Below, piece after piece: positions 17,808-27,465 of a stretch of DNA of 64,000 bases. The notes under the pieces were generated by a model that worked only from the letters and a program-made list of their open reading frames with translations, made no database searches and was not told the DNA's origin. The stretch is from Polluticaenibacter yanchengensis. GTDB taxonomy: Bacteria; Bacteroidota; Bacteroidia; Chitinophagales; Chitinophagaceae. Numbering within the stretch: position 1 is the stretch's first letter; each line of letters begins with the position of its first letter. The position numbers were made by a program, and so were the translations under genes. The DNA lies in assembly GCA_027854065.1 (NCBI GenBank), contig JAQGEF010000001.1, forward strand, positions 310,001 through 374,000, read 5' to 3'.

Positions 17808-18764
17808 CTACTGCAAACGAAACACCACCGGTTGGATCTGCCGGAACTCTACCGGCAGATTGAACTCTCTTGCAGGCAACCAGTTACCACTTTGGGTAAT
17901 GATCCTCAATGCTTCTTTTGATAAAACCTCGTGTGGCGAGCTGATGACTTTAAAATCAGAAGTCACACCATTTTCATCTACTGTAAAGATGACTTTTACG
18001 ACACCTTCTATCTCTTTTGCAATAGCTTCATTCGGATACTTTAAATTTCTTGAAAGATAATTCCGCCATGCGTTTGCTTCTCCCGGGTATGCAGCATATT
18101 TAATGACCCGTAAACTATCCTGCGATATTACATTGCCGTTTTCATCCCATCCCTTCATTTTTTCAACAACGCCATCCACATAAGTTACCTCTGTTTTGCT
18201 TTTTACTTTCGGAGATTCATACAATACAATATCATGTTTCTTACCATTCAGGTACTTTACTGTAAAAGGTTTGAAAAACTTACCGATATATTTCATTTCA
18301 CCATTCCCGTTATCGTCCAGGCTAAATTCATAAGTCTTGTCCTTTGAGAAATGGGAATAAATAAACCCTTTTCCAACCAGGTGATTATTTTTATAGCTGA
18401 CTGAATCTACCAGGGTATCATTCCTGTATATATAAGCAATCCCATTCAGCTCGTTATTCCTGTACTGCCTGATGGCTATCAATTGCTGGTCCGCACTATA
18501 TTCCTTATAAATACCAGATCTGATCTTTGCTAAAGAGTCGCTGGTAATATATTCACTTTGTAAGGTCCTGTCCCTGTCAAACTGGCTCACCCAATAACCC
18601 TTATCCACAGGCACCACTTTTAAAATGCGGCTAACTGACCTGTCATTCCTTTCTACTCTTTCTGCCTTTGAGTTCTCAAAAAAATACCGGGCCGAATCCC
18701 CTTGCTGACAAAACGCATCTGTCTTAATAATTGTCAAAAAAAGAAATAAGTATAAAAATTTCAT
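17808..18764 (-). CDS. TonB-like energy-transducer family protein with MORN-like repeats
   Basis: The 318-residue protein has an N-terminal signal peptide (MKFLYLFLFLTIIKTDAFCQQ). A middle region (about 75-200) carries Y-x-N-x-x-x-G-x-x-Y repeats of the MORN_2/YwqK kind (YRNNELNGIAYIYRNDT). A C-terminal TonB domain (about 225-318) has AWRNYLSRNLKYPNEAIAKEIEGVVKV and VFTVDENG. It lacks the usual N-terminal TM helix plus Pro-rich spacer of a true TonB, so it is likely a periplasmic relative rather than the energy transducer itself. Confidence 0.8.
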   Translation of the reverse strand: MKFLYLFLFLTIIKTDAFCQQGDSARYFFENSKAERVERNDRSVSRILKVVPVDKGYWVSQFDRDRTLQSEYITSDSLAKIRSGIYKEYSADQQLIAIRQYRNNELNGIAYIYRNDTLVDSVSYKNNHLVGKGFIYSHFSKDKTYEFSLDDNGNGEMKYIGKFFKPFTVKYLNGKKHDIVLYESPKVKSKTEVTYVDGVVEKMKGWDENGNVISQDSLRVIKYAAYPGEANAWRNYLSRNLKYPNEAIAKEIEGVVKVIFTVDENGVTSDFKVISSPHEVLSKEALRIITQSGNWLPAREFNLPVEFRQIQPVVFRLQ

Positions 18765-18920
18765 CTGAATCGGGCTTTATTATTCAAATATAATACAAGT
18801 TCCAGTAGTAATATCCGGCGTTAAATATCCCCAAATAAATAAGCTTCTGTTGCTCTGTTTCAACAGAAAAGACTTAAACTTGTTTAACAATCGGTTTACC
18901 TAAACTTAATAATAATATAA

Positions 18921-19886
18921 ATGCTGGATAAAACCTTTCTTGAAGTCATCAGAAAACGGCAGTTACTCCCTGAAGATGAATTGACCGCAACGGCAGAAAA
19001 ACTTACCGGCCGTCCCGTTTTTATAAGAAATGATTTAAACTGGCTGCTTTATGGCGGCATTTTAGCCCTTACAAGCGGTATCGGGATGCTGCTTTATAAA
19101 AACATTGATACGCTCGGGCATAGTATTCTTATTCTATTGACCGCAGCGAGTGCATTACTCTGCCTGTATTTTGGTATAAAAAATCAACCGGAAGACAATA
19201 TCAATAAGAACCACCCTACCGACTATCTTATTTTAGGTGGCAGTATTTTACTGGTGTCATTCATTGCTTACTGGCAGTACCAGTACAATATATTTGGTAC
19301 CCGGTACGGCTTAGCCACGTTCATTCCCATGATAATGCTGTTTGCCATTGCCTACAAAACCAATCATAAAGGCGTTTTAAGCATGGCTATCATCAATCTT
19401 TGTGCCTGGCTGGGCATTAGCGTCACTTCCCGGTACATGGTCATGCAACTTAATTTTGACAATGACAATATCACAATAGCCGGTGTTCTCTTAGGTATTG
19501 CTTTAGGCGCTTACGGCAGGTACTCTGCTATAAAAAAATGGCAATCTCATTTCAGTTTTACCTACGAAAACTTCGGGTTCCATATTCTTTTCCTCAGTTT
19601 ATTAAGGGCCATTGTTCAGTATGAATTCGTCTTTTTACTCTGGGCACTCTTATTAGGTGCATTTGCATTTATGCAGCACAGGTTCGCCATAAAAGAGCAA
19701 TCATTTTACAAGCTGTTCTTTATTGCCCTGTATAGTTATATTGCCAATGTCCTGGTTATTTTCAGGATACTTGATTTTCTTGATTTTTCTTATGAAGGCA
19801 TCACACTGTTCCTCATCGTACAGATAGCATTAGCCATTGCTGTGGGGGCATACCTTTATTCAACGCATAAAAAAATGAAACAATGA
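18921..19886 (+). CDS. DUF2157-like polytopic membrane protein
   Basis: The 321-residue protein has a short soluble N-terminal helix region (LLPEDELTATAEKLTGRPV) and then about nine or ten hydrophobic helices starting at WLLYGGILALTSGIGMLLY. This arrangement is typical of DUF2157 proteins. No catalytic motif is visible. Its TGA overlaps the next start as ATGA, so the two membrane proteins are translationally coupled and probably work together. Confidence 0.7.
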   Translation: MLDKTFLEVIRKRQLLPEDELTATAEKLTGRPVFIRNDLNWLLYGGILALTSGIGMLLYKNIDTLGHSILILLTAASALLCLYFGIKNQPEDNINKNHPTDYLILGGSILLVSFIAYWQYQYNIFGTRYGLATFIPMIMLFAIAYKTNHKGVLSMAIINLCAWLGISVTSRYMVMQLNFDNDNITIAGVLLGIALGAYGRYSAIKKWQSHFSFTYENFGFHILFLSLLRAIVQYEFVFLLWALLLGAFAFMQHRFAIKEQSFYKLFFIALYSYIANVLVIFRILDFLDFSYEGITLFLIVQIALAIAVGAYLYSTHKKMKQ

Positions 19887-21025
19887 CACTATTCGCCTAT
19901 AATAAAGACTATGTAGAAAAATTTTTGATCCGGGAGAAAGGTGAAGAGCTGTTTAATGCCCATATTATTAATAAAAACACCTTTCAGCAGATCCGACAAA
20001 ATACGGAACAGCCTCTTTATACACCAGGATTTTTCGTGAGGATAGGATTTCTTTTACTTACTGTCATTATTAGCCTGTTAGGGTTCGGATTAGGTCTTTT
20101 AACTGTAATAGATAGCAATGAAACGGCTATTGGCGTACTTGCGCTTTTTTACGGGCTGACCGGCGTTTTTATTGCGGAATTATTTATAGCTGGGAAAAAG
20201 CATTTCCGTTCCGGCATAGATGATGCGATCCTTTTAATGTGCGGGATTGCTTTTGCTGCGTTTGCCGGGTTTGTTTTCAAAGACGAAAGAGCAGTCATTA
20301 TTACTGTTTTAATCGTTTCAGTAGCTTTTACAATCCGTTATACCCACCAGTTATCAACCATTTCCGCTGTTTTTGCATTAATGTTTTTAATACAGGATTT
20401 ACTCATAGATGCCAATCCATACCTTGTTATTGCAGCCCAGGTAACAGCCATGTCAGTTATTATTGTCACCTCTGTTTTAGCCGTAAAAAAAGGGCAGCAT
20501 ATTATTTATTTTCAAACACTGCAATTATTAAAATATACCGCTATTATTGTTGCTTACGCATTTCTGAACTATCCGTTCATCAATGAAAAATTATTCTTCC
20601 GGTACGACCAGGAAGTTGTCAGAATGCCATCAAACCTGGTATGGGCAGGTACCTTTTTATTTCCACTTCTTATTTTTGCCTATGCGTTTATTCGCAAAGA
20701 GATCTGGCTGCTCCGTTTTGGCGTCATATTGTTTATACTATCCCTGATCGGTTTTTATCAATACCATCCTTTTATACCTACAGAATGGGCATTAAGTATT
20801 TTAGGCACCGCAGCTATCATCAAAGCATTGTTTTTCATCCGGTACTTCAACCCTGTTAAGTTTGGCTTTACATCCAAACCACAAACAGGAACGGATAACA
20901 TAATACAAGACCAGGTGGGCGCAGCCATTATTACGGAAAATATCACGGTGCCTAAACCCGGTGAAGATACCACCCGGTTTGGAGGCGGTAATTTTGGCGG
21001 CGGAGGTGCCTGGCAGGATTATTAA
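19883..21025 (+). CDS. Polytopic membrane protein (DUF4401/DUF2157-related)
   Basis: The 380-residue protein has a ~55-residue soluble N-terminus, followed by about ten TM helices (for example FLLLTVIISLLGFGLGLL). The C-terminal tail ends in a glycine-rich motif (FGGGNFGGGGAWQDY) resembling those of TPM/DUF2207-type envelope proteins. It is coupled to the preceding gene by a 4-bp ATGA overlap. The function is unknown. Confidence 0.68.
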   Translation: MTLFAYNKDYVEKFLIREKGEELFNAHIINKNTFQQIRQNTEQPLYTPGFFVRIGFLLLTVIISLLGFGLGLLTVIDSNETAIGVLALFYGLTGVFIAELFIAGKKHFRSGIDDAILLMCGIAFAAFAGFVFKDERAVIITVLIVSVAFTIRYTHQLSTISAVFALMFLIQDLLIDANPYLVIAAQVTAMSVIIVTSVLAVKKGQHIIYFQTLQLLKYTAIIVAYAFLNYPFINEKLFFRYDQEVVRMPSNLVWAGTFLFPLLIFAYAFIRKEIWLLRFGVILFILSLIGFYQYHPFIPTEWALSILGTAAIIKALFFIRYFNPVKFGFTSKPQTGTDNIIQDQVGAAIITENITVPKPGEDTTRFGGGNFGGGGAWQDY

Positions 21026-21081
21026 TAATACCCTTAAATTTGCAGTCATAATAACAATTTTTCATTAAAAAATTATAGGCT

Positions 21082-21573
21082 ATGCCATCATTCGATATCG
21101 TATCCAAAGTAGATGCACAGACTTTAGACAATGCTGTAAACGTGACCACTAAAGAAGTAACCAACCGTTATGATTTTAAAGGAACGCATGTAGTGATTGA
21201 TCTGGATAAAAAGAACTTTTTGCTGAAAATAGAAGCTGACAGCGAAATGAAAATGGAGCAATTAATAGATGTATTACTGAACAAAACGGTAAAACAGAAC
21301 TTAGACAGCAATATATATGACCTTAGCAAAGATGCTTTTCAAAGTGGAAAAGTCTGGAAAAAAGACATCCCTGTACGTAACGGCTTAAAGCAGGAAGATG
21401 CTAAAAAAATAGTGAAACTCATTAAAGACAGCGGGCTTAAAGTACAACCGGCCATTATGGACGATATGGTACGGGTAACCGCTAAAAAAATTGATGATCT
21501 ACAGGAAGTAATTGCTAAATGCCGCCAATCAGACCTCGGCATCCCGTTACAGTATATCAACATGAAAAGCTAA
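21082..21573 (+). CDS. yajQ: YajQ-family cyclic-di-GMP/nucleotide-binding protein
   Basis: The 163 residues cover the whole family: MPSFDIVSKVD at the start, NAV.N...E...RYDFKG, and near the end VRVTAKKIDDLQEVIAKCRQSDLGIPLQYINM. YajQ homologs bind nucleotides (c-di-GMP in Xanthomonas) and may act as transcription co-regulators. It is a single gene with its own terminator directly after it. Confidence 0.95.
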   Translation: MPSFDIVSKVDAQTLDNAVNVTTKEVTNRYDFKGTHVVIDLDKKNFLLKIEADSEMKMEQLIDVLLNKTVKQNLDSNIYDLSKDAFQSGKVWKKDIPVRNGLKQEDAKKIVKLIKDSGLKVQPAIMDDMVRVTAKKIDDLQEVIAKCRQSDLGIPLQYINMKS

Positions 21574-21585
21574 AATATTTACAGG

Positions 21586-21613
21586 AAACCGGGGCTGCTA
21601 TCAGCCCCGGTTT
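21586..21613 (+). terminator. Rho-independent terminator of yajQ
   Basis: A perfect 12-bp stem, AAACCGGGGCTG / CAGCCCCGGTTT, with loop CTAT lies 13 bp past the stop codon. Confidence 0.82.
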
Positions 21614-21827
21614 CATTGTACAATGATTGAGCTTACAGCTGTTTCACCATTTGTAGATGTGCCGGCGCATCCATAAAATACTTTTAACACCTGTACACCT
21701 ACGGACAGACGCTGCTTTTACAAAATCATTGCTTTCCAATACAGAGTAACTCAGTAACTCTATAAATATGCTCCAGTATCTCTGAGGGTATTTTATAAAG
21801 TTGAAAAGACCCAAATGAAAAATCATC

Positions 21828-22478
21828 ATGTATTATTATGTACTTTCAGAAAAATTGTACTTTCCTCCAGTAGAAAAAGCGGACGATGAAGGCCTTTTGT
21901 GTGTGGGCGGTGATTTAAAACCGGAAAGGCTTTTACTGGCATACCGCTCCGGGATCTTTCCCTGGTACAATGATGATGTGCCGCTATGGTGGTGTCCCGA
22001 TCCGAGATTCGTATTATTTCCACATGAGCTGAAAATCAGTAAAAGCATGCGGCCTCTCCTGAATGGTACAAAATATGAATTCCGTTATAATACCAGTTTC
22101 AGAGAGGTCATAACCGCCTGTAAAACTACCACCAGGAAAGACGAAGCCGGTACCTGGATCAACGAAGATATTATTGAAGCTTATTGCCGTCTGCACCAAA
22201 TGGGTAAAGCTGTCAGCTTTGAATGCTGGGAAAATCATGTACTGATTGGCGGCCTGTATGGTGTAAGGACAGGTAATGTTTTCTTTGGTGAAAGTATGTT
22301 CAGCCATAAAACCAATGCCAGCAAATTTGCGTTTATAAAAGCTGTTCAGCAGTTGATAAACGAAGGCGTTGTATTAATAGACTGCCAGATACACAGTAGC
22401 CACCTGGAGAGCCTGGGCGCCGGCTTTATCAGCAGGCAGGATTTCATTGAAATTTTGAAATCGAATATTGACAACTAA
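21828..22478 (+). CDS. aat: Leucyl/phenylalanyl-tRNA--protein transferase
   Basis: The 216-residue enzyme adds Leu or Phe from aminoacyl-tRNA to N-terminal Arg/Lys of proteins, marking them for ClpAP(S) N-degron proteolysis. Family motifs are FPPVEKADDEGLLCVGGDL, YRSGIFPWY, WWCPDPR, GTWI, the Y..LH..G.A.S.E.W motif, GGLYG, FFGESMFS and CQ...HLESLGA. The length is normal. It is convergent with lpdA across a shared hairpin terminator. Confidence 0.95.
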   Translation: MYYYVLSEKLYFPPVEKADDEGLLCVGGDLKPERLLLAYRSGIFPWYNDDVPLWWCPDPRFVLFPHELKISKSMRPLLNGTKYEFRYNTSFREVITACKTTTRKDEAGTWINEDIIEAYCRLHQMGKAVSFECWENHVLIGGLYGVRTGNVFFGESMFSHKTNASKFAFIKAVQQLINEGVVLIDCQIHSSHLESLGAGFISRQDFIEILKSNIDN

Positions 22479-22492
22479 ATGTTGTTCCAAAT

Positions 22493-22522
22493 AAAAAGGC
22501 CATGCTTTCGCATAGCCTTTTG
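22493..22522. terminator. Bidirectional terminator between aat and lpdA
   Basis: The stem AAAAGGCCATGC / GCATAGCCTTTT has one C-A mismatch (a G-U wobble on the minus strand) and loop TTTC. A-rich and T-rich flanks lie on both sides. Confidence 0.75.
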
Positions 22523-22542
22523 TAATATTTACAAGATATTTA

Positions 22543-23931
22543 TTAGATATCGATCGCTTCACCGTAAGCCGCTGCTGTTGCTTCTTTGAACGCCTCGCTC
22601 ATAGTCGGGTGCGGGTGAATGGCATTTAAAATTTCGTGCGCTGTTGTTTCTAACTTACGGGCAACAACCGCTTCTGCAATCATGTCGGTAACGTTTAGAC
22701 CAATCATGTGGGCGCCTAGTAACTCACCGTATTTAGCATCGTAAATAACTTTTACGAAACCTTCAGTAGCACCTGCAGCAGTAGCTTTACCACTGGCGAT
22801 GAACGGGAACTTACCAACTTTTACTTCGTAACCGGCTTCTTTTGCTTTTTCTTCGGTATAACCTACAGAAGCAATTTCAGGTACACAATAAGTACAACCC
22901 GGAACGTTATTGTAGTCGATAGCTTCTACATGATGACCAGCAAGGTGTTCACTTGCATTAATCCCTTCTTTGGTAGCAACGTGAGCTAAAGCTTGTCCCG
23001 GGGTACAGTCACCAATTGCATACACCCCTTTTAAAGATGTTTGCTGGTTAGCATCCACAACAATTTTACCTTTTTCGGTTTTAATGCCTAATTCTTCTAA
23101 ACCAATGTTTTCGATATTTGCAACCACGCCTACAGCGCTTAATAAGATATCTGCTTCAAGCACTTGTTCGCCTGTAGCTGTTTTTAAAGTTGCTTTTACA
23201 CCTTCACCAGAAGTATCTACTTTAGTAACTTCAGTGCTGGTTAATATGGTTAAACCTTGTTTTTTAAGTTGTTTTTCTAATTCTTTAGAAATATCCGCAT
23301 CTTCAACAGGTACAATACGTGGTAAATATTCTACTACCGTTACTTTAGTACCCATGCTGTTATAGAAGAAACCAAACTCAATGCCGATGGCACCGCTACC
23401 AACAATGATGATGCTTTTTGGTTGTGTTTCCAGGCTCATTGCTTTGCGGTAATCAATAATTTTAACATCGTCCACAGGCATTGTAGGTAAGTTACGTGCT
23501 CTGCCACCTGTTGCTATAATTAAATTTTTACCTTCTACTGTTTGTTTGCTGCCATCAGCTGCAGTTACTTCTATCTGGGTAGCACTTTTAAGTTTACCAA
23601 AACCATTGATAACATCAATTTTGTTTTTCTTCATTAAGAAGTTAACGCCTTTACTCATGTTACCGGCTACACCACGGCTACGGCCGATAACCGCACCAAA
23701 ATCTGCTTCTACGCCGGTTGCTTTAATACCGTACTTTTCTGCATGTTTCGCATAATCGTAAACTGATGCACTTTTCAATAACGCTTTTGTAGGAATACAA
23801 CCCCAGTTCAAGCAAATACCACCTAATGCTTCTTTTTCAATAATAGCTACTTTTTTACCAAGCTGAGAAGCACGAATAGCAGCCGGATAACCACCTGGAC
23901 CACTACCTAAAACTATTACGTCGTATGACAT
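22543..23931 (-). CDS. lpdA: Dihydrolipoyl dehydrogenase (E3)
   Basis: This FAD disulfide oxidoreductase reoxidises lipoyl groups of 2-oxo-acid dehydrogenase complexes. I chose ATG 23931 (462 aa, MSYDVIVLGSGPGG); an in-frame TTG two codons earlier is less likely. Motifs: FAD-binding GSGPGGYPAAIRASQLG, redox pair in GGICLNWGCIPTK, NAD-binding IVGSGAIGIEFGFFY, YAIGDC, and C-terminal catalytic AIHPHPTMSEA. It is a single gene. Confidence 0.95.
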   Translation of the reverse strand: MSYDVIVLGSGPGGYPAAIRASQLGKKVAIIEKEALGGICLNWGCIPTKALLKSASVYDYAKHAEKYGIKATGVEADFGAVIGRSRGVAGNMSKGVNFLMKKNKIDVINGFGKLKSATQIEVTAADGSKQTVEGKNLIIATGGRARNLPTMPVDDVKIIDYRKAMSLETQPKSIIIVGSGAIGIEFGFFYNSMGTKVTVVEYLPRIVPVEDADISKELEKQLKKQGLTILTSTEVTKVDTSGEGVKATLKTATGEQVLEADILLSAVGVVANIENIGLEELGIKTEKGKIVVDANQQTSLKGVYAIGDCTPGQALAHVATKEGINASEHLAGHHVEAIDYNNVPGCTYCVPEIASVGYTEEKAKEAGYEVKVGKFPFIASGKATAAGATEGFVKVIYDAKYGELLGAHMIGLNVTDMIAEAVVARKLETTAHEILNAIHPHPTMSEAFKEATAAAYGEAIDI

Positions 23932-24360
23932 ATACAAATTTTGATGTTTGAAATATAATATTATAAAGTATTAACCAATCAGCCGAAGTTGAAAGTTAAC
24001 AATCGGGCGTAAAGATAGGAAAATACTTCATTCAAAAAAGCCCTGCGAATTTAGCTTGTTACTGCCAATAATCAAAACCTAAGCCGCTTCATTTAACATT
24101 ATACAACAAAATAATACTGGCAACGTTTTCGGTAAATTTTCTCTTGGGCGGCTTTGCATGCAACATATAATGAATCATTCATTACTCCCTTTGACAGCAG
24201 TAAGGTTATACCATATTAATATTAACAGCGACATCCCATTATATTACTGATAATCAACAACATTAGTCCAGTTTATTGATATAGGATATGGATTAACAAT
24301 AAACCTCGATACTGAGCTACTATTTACCTGTTTAAATGGCATGATCCGAATTGTCTAACA
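23932..24360. other. Gene-free AT-rich spacer
   Basis: Between the lpdA start and repeat copy C I see no supportable gene, no tRNA and no strong hairpin. Confidence 0.5.
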
Positions 24361-24506
24361 GGATTATTAATGCCGGGCGGCTGCGGGATATGGAAGGCAG
24401 CCGCCTTAGCGGCTGGTGCGCAGTGCAACGGAGCACCGAGCAAAGCGAGCCTGCAAATAGCCCGGACAAATGTTGTATAGTATACTCTATGCCGATAGCC
24501 CCAAAG
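24361..24506 (+). repeat. Dispersed intergenic structured repeat, copy C
   Basis: The element runs from GCCGGGCGGCTGCGGGATA through a GGCAGCCGCC..GGCGGCTG-like palindrome, GGTGC...GCACC, CGAGCAAAGCGAGCC and GCCCGGACAAATGTTG to ATAGCCCCAAAGA. It shows the same order of blocks as copies B and F, with a different central stem. Confidence 0.65.
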
Positions 24507-24548
24507 ACAGAAAAACACTTTTTATACGTATTCTAAAAAAAATGAAAA

Positions 24549-24600
24549 AAAGTTTCAACTTTTTTCCAACCATCTTTGCATTGCGTACTCTTATATACGA
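24549..24600 (+). promoter_or_regulatory. Candidate auto-regulated ECF promoter
   Basis: Directly upstream of the sigma gene lies a long T-run block (GTTTCAACTTTTTTCCAACC), then TTTGCATTGCGTACTC. ECF operons usually start at a promoter read by their own sigma. The motif is suggested by position only; no second copy exists in the window to compare. Confidence 0.3.
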
Positions 24601-24609
24601 ACACAATAG

Positions 24610-25164
24610 TTGAAAGCACAGACAGACATATCAATATCAGTAATTAATCAAGCTAAAAACGGGGATTCAGTAGCCTGCGGGCAATTATATCATCATTTTA
24701 GTAAGAGTATGTTCAGCATTTGTATGCGTATGGCGGGTGACCGTGCTTTGGCAGAAGATATTTTACATGATGCGTTTATAACTGTATTTAAAAATCTGCC
24801 CCAGCTTAAACAACCGGAAGCCGTGGCGGGATGGATAAGAAGGATTGTGGTGAATGAATGCATCAGGCAGACGAGCAAACAAATAAAAATGTATGAGTGG
24901 AACAGTGAGGCTGCTGATATAGAAGATGAAAAAGATACCGATTGGTACAAAAACATTAGCCTGGCACGCATACATGAGGCAATAAAAGAATTACCGGACG
25001 GCTGCAGACAGGTATTTGTTCTTTACACCATGGAGGGATTGACTCATAAAAACATATCGGAAGCGATTGGCGTAAGTGAAGGTACCAGTAAAAGCCAGTA
25101 CCACCGGGCTAAAACACTATTGAAAGAAAATATTATAAACTACTTAAAAGTAGCCAATGGATAA
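24610..25164 (+). CDS. ECF-type RNA polymerase sigma factor
   Basis: The 184-residue protein has region 2 (LYHHFSKSMFSICMRMAGDRALAEDILHDAFITVF, with the DILHDAF core recognition helix) and region 4 (GLTHKNISEAIGVSEGTSKSQYHRAKTLLKE). The start must be TTG 24610: the codon just before it is TAG, and the first internal ATG would remove part of region 2. The next gene overlaps by 8 bp and encodes a single-TM protein, as expected for an anti-sigma factor. Confidence 0.9.
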   Translation: MKAQTDISISVINQAKNGDSVACGQLYHHFSKSMFSICMRMAGDRALAEDILHDAFITVFKNLPQLKQPEAVAGWIRRIVVNECIRQTSKQIKMYEWNSEAADIEDEKDTDWYKNISLARIHEAIKELPDGCRQVFVLYTMEGLTHKNISEAIGVSEGTSKSQYHRAKTLLKENIINYLKVANG

Positions 25165-25870
25165 CTTAAGCAACTTTTTGAACGACCACAGGGATGAAAT
25201 GGACTTTGAAAGCCCATCGCCTGAAGTTTGGCAAAAATTACATAAACAAACGAAAAAAACACCGGTTGTCAGCATTAAAAAATGGCTGTATGTGGCAGCG
25301 GCCTGTGCGTTGTTTGCATCAGGATTACTTTATTTAATGCAGGAAAAACCTGTTGCCACTCCAGGTGCTTTAGCTGAAGTTAACAGCACAAAAAAAGATA
25401 CAGCTATTAAAACGCCTGTTGAACAGCCTGTTCCTGTAACAGAACCTACAGAAACGCCACTGATTGCCAGCAATAAGACTGAACAACCTGTAAAAAAGAT
25501 AAAAACGATTAAAGAAAAGCCAGCCAGAACAATAGATAATGAGGTACAGATGGCAGTAAAAAACATTGATAACAATTTTAATAAAATATTGAATACTCAA
25601 TTAAATAATATTAACCAGACACCAATATATACGGCTTCCAACGATTTATTTTCAGGCTTTAAAAAACAGTACCGACAACTGGAAAAAGATGAGAAACAAT
25701 TGAAAAGCGATATCGCCAGCTTTGGGATGAACGAACAATTGCTACAACAATTGATTTTTATAAACCAGCAAAAATTAAACTTACTAAAGGATTTGCAAAT
25801 TGAGATTAGTAAGGTAAATAATAACACACCCGCACAAGAAAGAACTAAACAACATTACCTAAAAATGTAA
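25157..25870 (+). CDS. Putative anti-sigma factor (single-TM protein)
   Basis: The 237-residue protein has a short cytoplasmic N-terminus (NFLNDHRDEMDFESPSPEVW), one TM helix (WLYVAAACALFASGLLYLM, about 43-61), then a Pro/Thr/Lys-rich spacer and a helical, Gln/Lys-rich periplasmic part. There is no HxxxCxxC zinc motif. It is called anti-sigma from position and topology, not from clear homology. It overlaps the sigma gene, so the two are co-translated. Confidence 0.65.
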   Translation: MDNLSNFLNDHRDEMDFESPSPEVWQKLHKQTKKTPVVSIKKWLYVAAACALFASGLLYLMQEKPVATPGALAEVNSTKKDTAIKTPVEQPVPVTEPTETPLIASNKTEQPVKKIKTIKEKPARTIDNEVQMAVKNIDNNFNKILNTQLNNINQTPIYTASNDLFSGFKKQYRQLEKDEKQLKSDIASFGMNEQLLQQLIFINQQKLNLLKDLQIEISKVNNNTPAQERTKQHYLKM

Positions 25871-25929
25871 TTGCTTACAGCTTTAATGCTATAAGTAATT
25901 ACATTCTCACTCACAAAAAATCAATCATC

Positions 25930-27429
25930 ATGACACTAAAAGATATCATCATCACACTATTGATGCTTTTGACCGCCGGCACAGTAACTGCGCAAAATAA
26001 AAGAAGAATGGAAATCAGCATCCAGTCAAAGACTGTAGATGGAAAAGAAGTACGTGATACCGTTATTAAGATAGACGATAAAGTAAAAACGAATCTTAAA
26101 ACAAAAGATATTTCAGCAGAAATTCCTGCCAATGCGGTTGATACCATCCAGGTATTTAACTATATGAGAAAGCTTACCATTAAACCGTCGAAAGATAATA
26201 AAGTAAGAGTTTTCACCACTGCTTATTTTGATGTAGACAAAAAAGAATTAAGTGACGAAGATTACTTAAAACAAAATAACATTTACTCTACCCAAAAAGG
26301 GAATATCCTGCAAATACAAATTGGCAGTAATAAACAGGTGACCGATATGAGCTACCCATGGAAAAATATCCTGATAGGCAAAGGTGCTATTGAAAATAAA
26401 AATCAACCTACTACTACCACCACAACAACTACTACTTCCAGTTCTACTTCAAATACAAGTACTGTTACAACAACAAATAGACATACAAACAGCTCAGATA
26501 GTGCCATTGCGCGGGCCCATTCCAATACAAAAAAGGCTGTTGACGATGCAAATATTTCTGTAAAAGCATTAGACAGTATTGTTTCTGCTACTGCCACTAC
26601 TATTAACAACCTGGATGTTAACGTCTCAGCATCTGCAGGTAATATTAAGCGGATGAATTCAAGGGAACCAAATGGCAATACTTTCTTACAAATTATCGAT
26701 TATGCCATTACCCAGGAGAATGACGATGCATTCATTAACGGGTCGCAAACCAGCGACATTGAGTTGCACCTGCCTGCCGGTAAAAATATAGTGATCAAAA
26801 GCAAATACGGCAATGTGGCTGTGAATGGAAAAATGAACAATATTGACTTCGATCTTGTAAGCTGTGCGTTAGAATTACCAGACATTGACAATGTGAAAAT
26901 AAAAAGCCAGTATTCAACTATTTCTGCCAGCGATATGAAGAACGCTGAGGTAAACCTTAAAAGCGGTTCGATCAATCTTAAACAGGTTGGAAGTCTCAAA
27001 TTAAAAGCAGAGTTCTCAAATATCAATATACAATCTGTGGAGGAACTGACAGGGTCCGGCAAATCCAGCAATTTTGATATCCTGACAGCCGGGGCGACTG
27101 ATTTATCACAATCATTTGGAGTACTGCGTATTACTACCTTAAAGAAAGACCTGAAATTAAATGCCGGCAATACTGAACTTAAACTATTCAACATTGCGCC
27201 TACTGTAAAAAATATAGATATTGTGAACAGGTTTGCTACCATTACCATGCCGTTACAAAGTTTGAATAATTACCAGGTAGCAGTCAGCGGAAGATACAGC
27301 AGCATCTTTGGAATACCTGATCTTACAGAGGAAATTATCAACAATGAAAAAAATTATTCAAAAAAAGTTGGTTCCGTTAACCTAAATATTAAAATAGTTT
27401 GTCCAAATTGCACCACAGATTTTAGATAA
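25930..27429 (+). CDS. Secreted DUF4097-like (adhesin-like) protein
   Basis: The 499-residue protein has a signal peptide (DIIITLLMLLTAGTVTAQN), a first domain to ~155, and a low-complexity Thr/Ser linker (about 158-190: a run of Thr followed by Ser/Asn). The C-terminal repetitive beta region (about 265-490) has alternating hydrophobic strands such as HLPAGKNIVIKSKYGNVAVNG, resembling DUF4097/GIN beta-solenoids. It lies in the ECF operon ahead of the beta-barrel gene and may act in the envelope. The ligand is unknown. Confidence 0.65.
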   Translation: MTLKDIIITLLMLLTAGTVTAQNKRRMEISIQSKTVDGKEVRDTVIKIDDKVKTNLKTKDISAEIPANAVDTIQVFNYMRKLTIKPSKDNKVRVFTTAYFDVDKKELSDEDYLKQNNIYSTQKGNILQIQIGSNKQVTDMSYPWKNILIGKGAIENKNQPTTTTTTTTTSSSTSNTSTVTTTNRHTNSSDSAIARAHSNTKKAVDDANISVKALDSIVSATATTINNLDVNVSASAGNIKRMNSREPNGNTFLQIIDYAITQENDDAFINGSQTSDIELHLPAGKNIVIKSKYGNVAVNGKMNNIDFDLVSCALELPDIDNVKIKSQYSTISASDMKNAEVNLKSGSINLKQVGSLKLKAEFSNINIQSVEELTGSGKSSNFDILTAGATDLSQSFGVLRITTLKKDLKLNAGNTELKLFNIAPTVKNIDIVNRFATITMPLQSLNNYQVAVSGRYSSIFGIPDLTEEIINNEKNYSKKVGSVNLNIKIVCPNCTTDFR

Positions 27430-27465
27430 CACATTTAATTAAACACGCACACAAACGACCAACAC